A DNA stretch of 64,000 bases from contig DATGLS010000050.1 in NCBI GenBank assembly GCA_035293985.1, positions 27,941 to 91,940 on the forward strand. Direction: 5' to 3'. A model generated the notes under the pieces. The model was not told where the DNA came from, made no database searches, and saw only the letters and a program-made list of their open reading frames with translations. Numbering within the stretch: position 1 is the first letter of the stretch; each line of letters starts with the position of its first letter. The DNA is from JAVDCA01 sp035293985. Lineage in GTDB: Bacteria; Pseudomonadota; Alphaproteobacteria; Rhizobiales; Xanthobacteraceae. Positions 30,251 to 40,019 of this stretch are shown here, in pieces. A program made the position numbers and the translations under genes.

Positions 30251-30324
30251 GCGGCGCGCGTGAAGCTCTGCTCCCGTGCGACGGCTACAAACGCGACCAG
30301 CTGATCGAGACTCGTGCGCTGCAT
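30250..30324 (-). pseudogene. LysR-family regulator fragment (N-terminus only)
   Basis: From ATG 30324 the minus strand reads MQRTSLDQLVAFVAVAREQS then FTRAAA, the start of a LysR helix-turn-helix, and then runs into a TAG-type stop at 30223 within the AraC fragment. The rest of the gene is gone. Confidence 0.65.
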
Positions 30325-30334
30325 TTATTGATTT

Positions 30335-30538
30335 TTCTCATACGCGCATGCCTACATTCCCTACGCGTCCGGACCATGTTTGGGCGCCGACATCGCCTCG
30401 CTGCTCGCGCGGGTCGCGGCCGGCCGGCTCGAGACGCGCGTGGGCCTCACCGTCTCGCGGCGGGAGGGAGGCGAGGCCCTGGACGCGCTGCGGCATCGCC
30501 GCATCAGCGGCAAGGCCGTTCTCACGATGACGGAGTAA
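30335..30538 (+). pseudogene. Zinc-type medium-chain dehydrogenase fragment (C-terminus only)
   Basis: The plus strand reads LGADIASLLARVAAGRLETR, VGLTVSRREGGEALDALRHR, then RISGKAVLTM and TAA at 30536. This is the C-terminal end of an NADPH:quinone-oxidoreductase-like alcohol dehydrogenase. It faces away from the LysR fragment, the usual arrangement of such a regulator and its target, so one deletion may have removed the middle of the pair. No start codon or N-terminal part is present. Confidence 0.65.
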
Positions 30539-30549
30539 GCCCGCTCAAG

Positions 30550-31539
30550 CTACTGCGTGCCCGCCAAACCGCTCTCCTTGATGACCTTGGCCCAGCGCAC
30601 CGTTTCCGCCTTCACGAAGTCGTCGAACTGCTGCAGCGACTTGTCGCCGAGGCCGATCATGCCGAGCTGATCCAGCGGCGCCTTCATCCCGGGTGCGTGG
30701 ACCGCGGCATTGACGTCCTTGTTCAGCTTCTCGAGGATCGGCTGCGGTGTGCCGCCCGGCGCGAGCAGGGCCTGCCACGCAACGGTGTTCGGCCAGGACG
30801 CCAGGCCGACCTCGGCCAGCGGCTTGATGTCCGGCGCCGTCGGAAACGGCTTGTCGCTGGTGATGCCGAGCGCGCGGGCCTTGCCGGCCTCGATCTGCGG
30901 CAACATCGGCCCGAGGTCGACGAACAGCACGTCGATCTGGCCCGAGATCAGCGCCATGGTGGCCGGCGCGCTGCCGCGGTAGGGGACATGGGTCATCTGG
31001 ATGCCGGTCAGGCTGCTGAACAGCGCCGCACAGAGATGATGGAACGCGCCGACGCCGCCGGACCCGTAGGTCAGCGGCTTGCCCTCGGCGGCTCTCTTCT
31101 TGGCGAGGGCGATCAAGTCCGCGACGCTGTGCACCGGCAGCGCCGGATTGACGGTGAGCACGAACGGCGCGCCGGCGATCAACGCCACCGGCACCAGATT
31201 CTTCAGCGGCTCATAGGACAGATGCCTGAAGATGGTGGGGTTCATCGCCATCGTGCCGCTGGTGCCCTGCATCAGCGTGTAGCCGTCCGGCGTCGCGTTG
31301 GCGGTCGTCGTGGCGGCGATCGTGGTGCCGCCCCCGGGACGGTTCTCGATGATGAACGATTTGCCGTACTGCTTCTCGAGTATTTGCGCCCAGGCGCGCG
31401 CCAGCAGGTCGGTGCCGCCGCCGGGCGCGAACGGCACCAGGACGGTGATGTTGCGCGTCGGATAGTCTTCGGCGCGCGCCTGCAGCAGCATCGCCGTCAG
31501 CGTCGTCAGCGCCACCACCATCATCCGCCATCGGCTCAT
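30550..31539 (-). CDS. Bug-family substrate-binding protein, second copy
   Basis: 329 residues. Signal peptide MSRWRMMVVALTTLTAMLLQ (cut after ARA), then YPTRNITVLVPFAPGGGTDL, FIIENRPGGGTTIAATTTAN with ATPDGYTLM, TYGSGGVGAFHHLCAALFSS and VPYRGSAPATMALISGQIDV, all typical of Bug proteins. It binds a carboxylate-like ligand in the periplasm. GGGAGAG touches the ATG at 31545 but is well spaced from the ATG at 31539, so the latter is used. No TctA/TctB genes are near. It is only ~30-40% alike by eye to the copy at 20003. Confidence 0.9.
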   Translation of the reverse strand: MSRWRMMVVALTTLTAMLLQARAEDYPTRNITVLVPFAPGGGTDLLARAWAQILEKQYGKSFIIENRPGGGTTIAATTTANATPDGYTLMQGTSGTMAMNPTIFRHLSYEPLKNLVPVALIAGAPFVLTVNPALPVHSVADLIALAKKRAAEGKPLTYGSGGVGAFHHLCAALFSSLTGIQMTHVPYRGSAPATMALISGQIDVLFVDLGPMLPQIEAGKARALGITSDKPFPTAPDIKPLAEVGLASWPNTVAWQALLAPGGTPQPILEKLNKDVNAAVHAPGMKAPLDQLGMIGLGDKSLQQFDDFVKAETVRWAKVIKESGLAGTQ

Positions 31540-31545
31540 GGTCAT

Positions 31546-32138
31546 CTCTCCCGGCTGTACGCCCGCGGTTCTGCTGCCGCGCCTGGCACCGGCAAGCTTA
31601 GCCGAGGCGTGGACGGGCGCTAGGCGCCATAGGACCGCAGCTGGCGCGACAATGGAGGCTTGCGTCCGAGCGAAAACAGCTTGGCAGCCTGCCCGTTCCG
31701 GGCCCGGCGGAGGTCAAGCGTGCATCAGACCAAGAGCTTTTGCGGCAAGACGGGATTCCCATCGGTTCGCCATCAAACGGTTGCGTGCCGCCGTCGGTAG
31801 TCGCAACTGATCGCTGGGCCGTGCTGCTCGCGCGACAGAGCACAGGTGAGGCGGAGTTCACCTCTGTGCTCTTGGAGCGCGCTCCCCATGGCGCCGTAGC
31901 GAGCGAGCGGCTTCGCCGCTGCCAGCAATGACAGCACCTCACCAAAGTGTTACCCATGTGATCGGAAGAAACCGTAACCCATGTGTCCGGAACGGACCCA
32001 GCCTTTGCTGGCGCGCCATGGCCGATGAAGATGGGCACTATTCGTTCGCGCTGGCACTATGATGCGGCGGCCGCGGATACGATCCGGTCCGATCACAAGC
32101 GACGGACTGCGATTTTGCTCGACGGAGCCGAAAGCACG
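31546..32138. mobile_element. Intergenic stretch with insertion-sequence-like debris
   Basis: No intact gene. Short frames on both strands lack ribosome binding sites. Near 31950-31992 two near-copies of TACCCATGTG(A)TCCGGAA occur; this sequence is typical of the ends of IS481-like elements in related genomes, as I recall. No transposase is preserved. Confidence 0.35.
31951..31992. repeat. Two near-direct copies of TACCCATGTGTCCGGAA
   Basis: TACCCATGTGATCGGAA (31951-31967) and TAACCCATGTGTCCGGAA (31975-31992) differ by a few bases. Possible insertion-sequence end. Confidence 0.6.
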
Positions 32139-32169
32139 TTGACGAATTATGCCAACTCTGGCATAATTC
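32139..32169 (+). promoter_or_regulatory. Toxin-antitoxin promoter with palindromic operator
   Basis: TTGACG (32139-32144), a 17-base spacer and CATAAT (32162-32167). Across it lies a perfect inverted repeat, arms GAATTATGCCA (32144-32154) and TGGCATAATTC (32159-32169) with spacer ACTC, a classic site for an XRE antitoxin. The toxin start ATG is at 32174, six bases after the -10, so the transcript is probably leaderless. Confidence 0.75.
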
Positions 32170-32173
32170 GGTC

Positions 32174-32421
32174 ATGAAGGAGGTGCGATGGCACGGCAGC
32201 AGCCGATCCGACGTTGAAGCGTTTCCGGCCGACGCCTGACGTCTATCGGCCTTGGTGTTCGCGAGATCAGGATCCGTCAGGCATCGGGCGCGTATCGCGT
32301 CATCTATCTGGCGACCATCGGCGATGCTGTTCACGTCCTGCACGCGTTCCAGAAAAAGACACAAGCAACGGCCAAGCGCGATATCGACCTCGCCAGGGCA
32401 CGGCTCAGACAGATCAGGTGA
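32174..32421 (+). pseudogene. Deleted RelE/HigB-type toxin gene (Gp49-like)
   Basis: The start reads MKEVRWHGSSRSDVEAFPAD, then A and a TGA at 32237. The C-terminal half continues in another frame: TSIGLGVREIRIRQASGAYR, VIYLATIGDAVHVLHAFQKK, TQATAKRDIDLARARLRQIR, ending with TGA at 32419. Both parts match the phage-derived Gp49-like (DUF891) toxin family, but about 25 central residues are missing and the join is out of frame, so no toxin can be made. It is immediately followed by the antitoxin gene. Confidence 0.8.
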
Positions 32422-32426
32422 CCACG

Positions 32427-32693
32427 ATGGCAAAGTCCGTATTTCACGACCTATTCCCAGCGGAAGAAGCGGCCGAGCTTGAAATGCGCGCCAAGCTGCT
32501 CTCCGGGATCAATAAATGGCTGAGCAGGTCCTCTCTGACGCAAGTCGAGGCGGCGAAGCGCCTCGGCATCACTCAGGCTCGCGTGTCGGAGATCAAGAAC
32601 GGAAAGATCAACCGGTTTAGCCTGAGCATGCTGGTTCGGCTTGCGGAGCGCGCAGGGCTGCGCCCCGGAATCAGACTCCAGAAGGCAGCATGA
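32427..32693 (+). CDS. XRE-family antitoxin (HigA-like), orphaned
   Basis: 88 residues starting MAKSVFHDLFPAEEAAELEM. The helix-turn-helix is SLTQVEAAKRLGITQARVSE followed by IKNGKINRFSLSMLVRLAER, typical of antitoxins partnered with Gp49-like toxins. The frame is intact and starts five bases after the damaged toxin. It should bind the palindrome at 32144-32169. With its toxin inactive it may persist as a simple repressor or protect against a related toxin elsewhere; that is inference. Confidence 0.85.
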   Translation: MAKSVFHDLFPAEEAAELEMRAKLLSGINKWLSRSSLTQVEAAKRLGITQARVSEIKNGKINRFSLSMLVRLAERAGLRPGIRLQKAA

Positions 32694-32833
32694 AGGCGCT
32701 GCCTGCGTCGCCCATGAGGCCAGAGGAGGTGGTGCGCAATCTCGCCCACATGTCGTCTCGTCACGTGCGGCTTTCGGCGGCTTGATGCGGTTTTCGCGAA
32801 CGATCGGCCACGATATCGCGCGAAATCGTAAAG

Positions 32834-32910
32834 TGGCGCGCTCGGAGAGATTCGAACTCCCGACCCTCAGATTCGAAGTCTGATGCTCTATCCAGCTGAG
32901 CTACGAGCGC
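32834..32910 (-). tRNA. tRNA-Arg (anticodon TCG)
   Basis: 77 nt on the minus strand. The acceptor arms GCGCTCG and CGAGCGC pair; the D-arm contains AGCTCAGCTGGATAGAGC; the anticodon stem-loop is TCAGA-CTTCGAA-TCTGA, giving anticodon TCG for Arg; the T-arm is GGGAGTTCGAATCTCTC-like; the 3' CCA is encoded. No att-like duplication of its 3' end was seen nearby. Confidence 0.95.
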
Positions 32911-33099
32911 ATCGCCGAGCCATCGTATAGGCGATCGGGCCCAGTCCGTCACCCGCTTTCGCACCGCTTTCGCTCCTGCGGAGTTACGGCGCGGCGGGCC
33001 CGCCTTCGCGACCCTCGGCGCGTGCCCGCCTCACCTGTTGTGCGTCCCCTGCCCGCCTTGCCATTATGCGCGACCGACACCCCAACCGGAGCAAGCCCA

Positions 33100-34227
<1,128 letters not shown>

Positions 34228-34247
34228 CGCATCGGGGCGAAACGGCC

Positions 34248-34420
34248 TCAGCGCAACATCTTCGGGCCTGCTGCGCCGACATGCGTGAGCAGATGCGGAC
34301 CCAGCTCGTCGACGTGACTTACGCCCAAAGGGCCCATGCCGTCGAATGCCTCGCCCTCGAGATCTCGAGGGCGCGGAAGACGCCGGGCGCGCCGCCCGCC
34401 CGCAGGCCGTGGAGCGGCGC
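34248..34420 (-). pseudogene. Detached 3' end of an alpha-hydroxy-acid dehydrogenase gene (left repeat of the STAND segment)
   Basis: Read on the minus strand this gives LHGLRAGGAPGVFRALEIS, a one-base deletion, then EGEAFDGMGPLGVSHVDELG and PHLLTHVGAAGPKMLR with a stop at 34248. It matches the last ~58 residues of the intact gene ending at 38460. By hand alignment the two DNA copies differ at about 19 of ~174 positions, including the frameshifting indel, and stop resembling each other at 34421 and 38634. Same orientation as the intact gene. Confidence 0.85.
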
Positions 34421-34563
34421 AAGTCGTGCGCATAAGCTATCGACCGAGCTGGTTCCGCCTCCCGGAACTTGTTCGGGCGGCGTCCCGATGGTCGCAAGAG
34501 TTTTTCTTCGCGCCCCGTCCGCGTTTCGTGTAATCCCCCGCATAGCATGGACAGTGGGGCCGC

Positions 34564-37500
34564 ATGCGACTTCGCATCTTCGTTTCATCGCCGGGAGACG
34601 TGCCGGACGAGCGCCTGCGCGCCGCGCTGGTGATCGACAAACTGGCGCAGGAGTTCCGGCATTACTTCGAGTTCGACGTGATCCGCTGGGAGCACGAGCC
34701 GCTGCTGGCCTCGGGGCATTTCCAGGATGCGCTCGATCCGCCCAGCACGACGGACATCGTCATCCTCATCCTCTGGTCGCGTCTCGGCACTCCGCTGCCG
34801 GAGCGGACAGCGGCACGAGAATATCGCGGCATCGATGGCCGCGCCCCGGTGACCGGCACCGAGTGGGAATACGAGGACGCGTTGCGAGCGGCGCGCGAGC
34901 GCGGCGCCCCGGACCTGCTGGCCTTTCGCAACACCAATCCGGCTCCGGTCGACGCGCGCGATCCGGTTGCGCGCGCGAGGAGCATCGCCCAGCTCGAGGC
35001 GCTCGACGCTTTCTGGCAGCGGCACTTCGCCGATCAGGGCGTTTTCCTCGCCGCCTACGACCAATACGCCACCCTGGAAGAATTTGCGGCGCGGCTGGAA
35101 GAGTCGCTGCGCAAGCTGCTGGAGCGACGCGTCAAGGCGCTGCCATCAGGTGGAACGAGCGACCCGACGTGGTTCGGCTCGCCGTTTCGCGGCTTACAGG
35201 CTTACGGGTTCGAGCACGCGGCGATCTACTTCGGCCGCGACGAGGCGGTCGCCAAGGCTGCGGAGCAGCTTGCTGCGAATGCCCGCGCCGGGGCGGCGTT
35301 CCTGCTGGTCTCGGGCGCGAGCGGCTCGGGCAAATCGTCGCTGGTGCAGGCCGGGCTTGTGCCGAGGCTGATGCAGCCGCAGCGCATCGAAGGCATCGGC
35401 TTCATCCGCCGCCTGGCGTTCCGCCCCGGCGGCAGCGACAACCCGACGTTCGCGCTGATCGAAGCGCTAACGCGCCCCTCTGACGATGCGGCCGTCGGAC
35501 TTCCCGAACTGCTTGCCGCGGGTCAGAGCGCCGCCGAGCTCGTGGCTCATCTGCGCGAAACGCCGGACAAGCCCGGCTTCGTGTTTGCCGGCGCGCTGGC
35601 GCGGGTCACGCAGGCCGCCCGGGCTTCAGGCCGCCTCCTCGCCTTCGAGAACGCGAAGCTCATCCTGGTGATCGATCAGCTCGAAGAGCTGTTCACGACC
35701 GCCGCGATCACCGCCGACGAGCGGCGGCTCTTCCTCCGGCTCCTCGCCGGTCTCGCCCGCTCGGGCGCCGTGTGGGTGCTGGCAACCCAGCGCGCCGACT
35801 TCTGGCACCGGGCAGCAGAAAGCCCCGAACTGCTCGAACTCGCGCACGGCTTAGGCAGGCTCGACCTCGCCGCGCCCTCCCCCGCCGAGATTGCCGAGAT
35901 GATCCGCAAACCGGCGAGAGCGGCAGGGCTCTCGTTCGAGACCAGCCAGGAGAGCGGGCTCGGCCTCGACGCTGTGATTGCGGCCGACGCCGTCGCGTCG
36001 ACTGGCCCGCATGATTCTGAGGGGGCGACCTCCGGCGTTTTGCCCCTGCTTTCCTTCCTTCTCGAAACTCTCCACGCCGAGGATATTGCCACGGCCGGGC
36101 GGCGGCAGCTCACGTTCGCCACCTATGCTCAACTCAAAGGACTGCACGGCGCGATGTCGCGGCGCGCCGACGAGACGGTCGCGCGCCTGCCGAAGGAGGC
36201 GCAGGGCGCAGTGCCGCAAGTGTTGCGCATGCTGGTGACGATTGCGGGCCGAACAGAGCAAGCAGTGGTGGCGCGAACGCTGCCGCTGGCGCGGTTCGGC
36301 GATGGAACGCCCGCACGGACGGTGGTGGATGCTTTCGTCGCGGCGCGCCTCCTCGTGGCGACGGCCGGCAAGCCGGCCGCGGAAGAAGCGCCCGCGGGTG
36401 CCGGGGCGCAGGCGGAGGCGGAGGGCAAGCCGACCAAGTGTAACCCGCTCGATGAGGGTAAGGTAGCCGGAGGTGAGGCGACCGCCGATAAGACGATACC
36501 GATGGTTCGGCTCGCGCACGAGGCCCTGATCACTCACTGGGACCGGGCGCGGAAGCAATTCGCCGCCGAGCGGCGCGACCTGGAGACCCACTCCGTCATC
36601 GAGCGGCAGCAGGCGCGATGGGAGAAGGCGAGCGGTGCAGCGAAGCGCCAGCTCGTGCTACGCGATCCCGATCTCGCCAACGCGCTCGATCTCGAAGCGC
36701 GCTGGGGCGATGAACTCGATGCGGCGACGCATGCCTTCATCGCGACCTCACGCCAGAGCGCGCGGCTGGTGCAGCGGCTGATTGCGGTCGCTGCGCTGAT
36801 ATTCCTCGTGGTGGCCGTCACTGCGTCGGTCCTGGGTTTCGTGGCCCACAACGCCGAACAGGAGGCGCAACGTCAGCGCGACCGCGCGGAACAATCGCTC
36901 GCAGAGGCGCGGCGGCAGCGCGAGCGGGCGGAGCAATCGCTGGCTGCCGCGACCCAGACTGCGAACGGATTGACAGTCGATCTGGCCCGTCGTTTCCGCA
37001 AAACTTCGGGCCTCTCGATCGCGCTCATCAAGGATATCCTGGAACGCGCTCGGGCGCTGCAGCAAGAGCTGATGCGGTCCGGCCAAGCGACGCCAGACCT
37101 TCGCCGCAGCGAGGCCAACACGTTGAGTGAGATTTCCGCGACGTTGCTGGCGCAGGGGGATCCGAAAGGTGCCTTCGAAGCTGCCGAGGGTGCCCAGCGG
37201 ATCATGGAGAACCTTCTCCGTGCCGCGCCCGGCAATACCGAATGGCTGGACGACCTCTCAATGATTTACATCCAGTTGGGAGACGCGTTGGAGGCACAGG
37301 GCGAGCTACCCAAGGCGTTGCAATGGTTCAAGGAGGCGCTCGCTGTCAGAGAGCGTCTGGCAAAGACCGACACCCGGCAGACCGATCTGTGGCTAGCGTA
37401 CTCCAAAATAGCCCACCTGCTGGTCGAGCAAGGCAACCAATCCGAGGCGCTCAAATTCTTCCGCGACGAGCTCGCGCTCGTCGAGCCTGCTGCCAACGCC

Positions 37501-38136
37501 GAGCCGGCCAACCTCGGGCGGCAGCACGATCTGGCGGCGCTGTACGGGGAGATAGGGAACTTGGTTGGGGCGCAGGGCGAGCTGCCGGAGGCGCTGAAGT
37601 TCTTTCGCCAAGCGCTCACGATCACTGAACGGCTGGCGCAGGCGGCCCCGGACAAGGCCGAATGGGCGATCGATCTGCCGGCGGCGTACGGCGACGTGGC
37701 CAGCGTGCTGATGCTGCAGGGCAATCTGCCCGAAGCGATGAAGTACTTGCGCGACGAGGTCACGATATTGGAGCGCCTGGCTAAATCCGAGCCCGACGAC
37801 GCCCGGCCGCAACGCGCTCTGTCGCTCGCGTATGACAGCATCGGTGACGCGCTGTTCAGGCAGGAAAACTTTTCCGACGCGCGGGAAATCTACCGCAAAA
37901 GACTCGCGCTCGTAGAGCGTCTCGCAAACAGCGATCCCGCCAATGTCGCGTTCCAGACGGAGCTCGTCTTGGCCCTCGCGAAACTCAGCAACGTGTCCGC
38001 TCCGCCCGAGGCGCGATCAGCCCTTCAGCGAGCGCTCTCGATCGTCGAGCCCCTCGCCCGCGCCGGCAAGCTCTCGGCAGAGCAGCAAACGTGGCCCAAG
38101 ATAATCAATGACAAACTAAGCAAGCTGCAGGACTGA
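34564..38136 (+). CDS. DUF4062 - nSTAND1 NTPase - transmembrane - TPR protein
   Basis: 1190 residues. N-terminal DUF4062 (~1-190): MRLRIFVSSPGDVPDERLRA, then DIVILILWSRLGTPLP. nSTAND1 module (~198-590): PFRGLQAYGFEHAAIYFGRD, Walker A GASGSGKSSLVQAGL at ~251-265, and Walker B LILVIDQLEELF at ~365-376, then MIRKPARAAGL. A low-complexity insert (~603-640) precedes VRLAHEALITHWDRARK. One membrane helix lies at ~739-761, followed by a coiled coil (~765-795), and at least six TPR-like repeats (~840-1150) with KALQWFKEALAVRERLAK-type units. The layout is that of signal-sensing STAND proteins, some of which are phage-defence or death effectors. No Shine-Dalgarno sequence is evident. It is the only gene between two copies of a neighbouring gene's 3' end. 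Confidence 0.85.
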   Translation: MRLRIFVSSPGDVPDERLRAALVIDKLAQEFRHYFEFDVIRWEHEPLLASGHFQDALDPPSTTDIVILILWSRLGTPLPERTAAREYRGIDGRAPVTGTEWEYEDALRAARERGAPDLLAFRNTNPAPVDARDPVARARSIAQLEALDAFWQRHFADQGVFLAAYDQYATLEEFAARLEESLRKLLERRVKALPSGGTSDPTWFGSPFRGLQAYGFEHAAIYFGRDEAVAKAAEQLAANARAGAAFLLVSGASGSGKSSLVQAGLVPRLMQPQRIEGIGFIRRLAFRPGGSDNPTFALIEALTRPSDDAAVGLPELLAAGQSAAELVAHLRETPDKPGFVFAGALARVTQAARASGRLLAFENAKLILVIDQLEELFTTAAITADERRLFLRLLAGLARSGAVWVLATQRADFWHRAAESPELLELAHGLGRLDLAAPSPAEIAEMIRKPARAAGLSFETSQESGLGLDAVIAADAVASTGPHDSEGATSGVLPLLSFLLETLHAEDIATAGRRQLTFATYAQLKGLHGAMSRRADETVARLPKEAQGAVPQVLRMLVTIAGRTEQAVVARTLPLARFGDGTPARTVVDAFVAARLLVATAGKPAAEEAPAGAGAQAEAEGKPTKCNPLDEGKVAGGEATADKTIPMVRLAHEALITHWDRARKQFAAERRDLETHSVIERQQARWEKASGAAKRQLVLRDPDLANALDLEARWGDELDAATHAFIATSRQSARLVQRLIAVAALIFLVVAVTASVLGFVAHNAEQEAQRQRDRAEQSLAEARRQRERAEQSLAAATQTANGLTVDLARRFRKTSGLSIALIKDILERARALQQELMRSGQATPDLRRSEANTLSEISATLLAQGDPKGAFEAAEGAQRIMENLLRAAPGNTEWLDDLSMIYIQLGDALEAQGELPKALQWFKEALAVRERLAKTDTRQTDLWLAYSKIAHLLVEQGNQSEALKFFRDELALVEPAANAEPANLGRQHDLAALYGEIGNLVGAQGELPEALKFFRQALTITERLAQAAPDKAEWAIDLPAAYGDVASVLMLQGNLPEAMKYLRDEVTILERLAKSEPDDARPQRALSLAYDSIGDALFRQENFSDAREIYRKRLALVERLANSDPANVAFQTELVLALAKLSNVSAPPEARSALQRALSIVEPLARAGKLSAEQQTWPKIINDKLSKLQD

Positions 38137-38459
38137 CTATTCGCTGGCGCCTGACGCTGTTCCAGCGCGCGGGCACTTCCTCATCGCGAAATGGCGGAAG
38201 CGCGCCTGCAGTTGAAGGTCGTTTTGTCGCGACCCACCCCGGGCGCGCCTATCTGCAGCGCTGGCGCGCGCTGGCCGAGAATTCCATGGCGACGGCGCGG
38301 AGGCCGGACGCGATATTGGACCGCGTTGAACCCGGCCGCGGCCGCAGCGCCTCCGTATTGCGCGAGAGCAGACATTCGCGGCGGCGCGCGCTCACTCGCA
38401 TGGCGGCAAATGCCGACGCTCCCGGCCAATGCCGTACGGTGAACCTGACGAAGCACGCC
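38137..38459. other. Intergenic, no gene seen
   Basis: 323 bases between the STAND gene and the convergent dehydrogenase gene. Short frames on both strands are compositional and lack ribosome binding sites. No integrase, terminal inverted repeat or tRNA is visible. Confidence 0.5.
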
Positions 38460-38633
38460 TCAGCGTAACATCTTCGGGCCTGCTGCGCCGACATGCGTCA
38501 GCAGATGCGGACCCAGCTCATCGACGCGACTGACGCCCAATAGGCCCATATCGTCGAACGCCTCGCTCTTGAGAATGTCGAGCGCGCGGAAGACGCCGGC
38601 CGCGCCGCCCGCGCACAGGCCGTAGAGCGGCGC
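38460..38633. repeat. Right copy of the direct repeat bracketing the STAND gene
   Basis: This is the genuine 3' end of the alpha-hydroxy-acid dehydrogenase gene. It is ~89% identical to 34248-34420, in the same orientation. Confidence 0.85.
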
Positions 38634-39842
38634 GCGCCCGGCCCAGACGGCGTCGGCGCCGAGCGCCAGCGCCTTGAGCATGTCGGTGCCGCGCCGGATG
38701 CCGCCGGTGACGTAGAGCGCGATCCGGTCGCCGACGATGTCGCGCGCCACCGGAATGAGATCGAGCGGCGCGATGGTCCAGTCGAGCTGGCGGCCGCCAT
38801 GGTTGCTCACCACGATTGCGTCGACGCCGCTGTCGACCGCCCGGCGCACGTCCTCCGGATTGAGGATTCCCTTCAGCATGAAAGGCTTCTTCCAGAACTG
38901 CCGAATCTTGGCGACCGTATCCCAGCTCAGCGAGGTCGGCTGATGCTTGCGAATCCAGCTCGACGCGGCGAAGAAGCTGCGGTGACCCTTGGGAACGAAG
39001 TCGATGACGTTGGGAAAATTCGGCGTGCCGTGGAGCAGCAGGTTCTCGGTGAACCAGCCGGGATGCGCCAGGCTCTCCAGCGCTGCACCGGCCGTGAGCC
39101 GCTCATGGCCGACCTGATTGCGGCGCTGCCACTCGCGATCGCCGAAGATCTGGGTGTTGGTGGTGAGCACGAGCGCCTCGCAGCCGGCGCGGTCGGCGCG
39201 GCCGAGGAGCTCCTGCCAGACCTCGTCGCCGCCGAACACGTAGAGCTGCCACCAGTGCCGCACGCCGGGCGCGGCCTTGGCCACGTCTTCCATCGCGTCG
39301 TTCGACATCGTGCTCTGGACGAAGGGAACGCCGGCCCGCAGCGCGCCCTGCGCGAGCTCGCTGTCGCCGTGGGCACGGAAGATGCCGTTGAGACCCGTGG
39401 GCGCGACGACGAGCGGCATGGTGGCGGGCTTGCCCAGGATCTCGGTCTCGAGGGTCCGGTGCGATACGTCGACGAGGGTGCGCGGCACGAACCGCCAGTC
39501 CGCATAGGCCCGCCGCTCGCGCATCATGGCGGCCTCGTCCTCCGATCCGCCCTCGAGGTACTCGAGCGCGAAGCGTGGCAGTCGCCGATGCGTCATCGCG
39601 CGAAGGTCGGCTATGGCGACGGCGCGCTGCAGGTTGAACCCCGTGTAGTAACGCCGCGTCGGGGTGCCATCGAGTTGCGCAAGCTCGGTGTGCCGGTTGG
39701 GGTCGTATTCCGTCGGGCGCGAGCGGCGCCGCAGCGCGACCGCGGCCGCGACGCCCATCAGACCTGCGGCGGCGTACGCCAGCAGCGGAGCAACGGTGCG
39801 ATCAGCAGGGCTGCGAGGATGAAATCTGTCGAGAAGGGACAT
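38460..39842 (-). CDS. FMN-dependent alpha-hydroxy-acid dehydrogenase, membrane-anchored
   Basis: 460 residues. A Pro/Arg N-terminus with one membrane helix (APLLAYAAAGLMGVAAAVAL, ~22-41) precedes a TIM-barrel FMN domain (~75-455): PLVVAPTGLNGIFRAHGDSE, QLYVFGGDEVWQELL, KPFMLKGILNPEDVRRAVDS, VVSNHGGRQLD with the catalytic His near 350, and TGGIRRGTDMLKALALGADA. It belongs to the L-lactate/mandelate dehydrogenase family and passes electrons from a 2-hydroxy acid to the respiratory chain. Its 3' end is duplicated at 34248-34420. The start at 39842 (MSLLDRF) is chosen over a GTG at 39863. The exact substrate is not readable. Confidence 0.88.
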   Translation of the reverse strand: MSLLDRFHPRSPADRTVAPLLAYAAAGLMGVAAAVALRRRSRPTEYDPNRHTELAQLDGTPTRRYYTGFNLQRAVAIADLRAMTHRRLPRFALEYLEGGSEDEAAMMRERRAYADWRFVPRTLVDVSHRTLETEILGKPATMPLVVAPTGLNGIFRAHGDSELAQGALRAGVPFVQSTMSNDAMEDVAKAAPGVRHWWQLYVFGGDEVWQELLGRADRAGCEALVLTTNTQIFGDREWQRRNQVGHERLTAGAALESLAHPGWFTENLLLHGTPNFPNVIDFVPKGHRSFFAASSWIRKHQPTSLSWDTVAKIRQFWKKPFMLKGILNPEDVRRAVDSGVDAIVVSNHGGRQLDWTIAPLDLIPVARDIVGDRIALYVTGGIRRGTDMLKALALGADAVWAGRAPLYGLCAGGAAGVFRALDILKSEAFDDMGLLGVSRVDELGPHLLTHVGAAGPKMLR

Positions 39843-40019
39843 TGATTGACCTGAACTTCGCACGCCTGTGAGCTGCCGGGTGGAACGCCGCGATCCGCGA
39901 TGACGAGTCGACCGCCGGTGCCCCAGCGCTGGGGAAACATATCCGTCGATGATCTAGTTCCTCCACGTGGCGGCGACTTGAGTCCGGGCTATCGAGCTTC
40001 TTCGCCGTGCTGGGTGCCA

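Noticed and set aside
32834..32910. tRNA-Arg as the attachment site of the plastic region
   Set aside because: No repeat of its 3' end was found in the window and no integrase is nearby.
34452..34468. GTTCCG-CCTCC-CGGAAC as a terminator or a GGAAC-type ECF sigma promoter
   Set aside because: No T run, and no matching GTT element at the right distance downstream of GGAAC.
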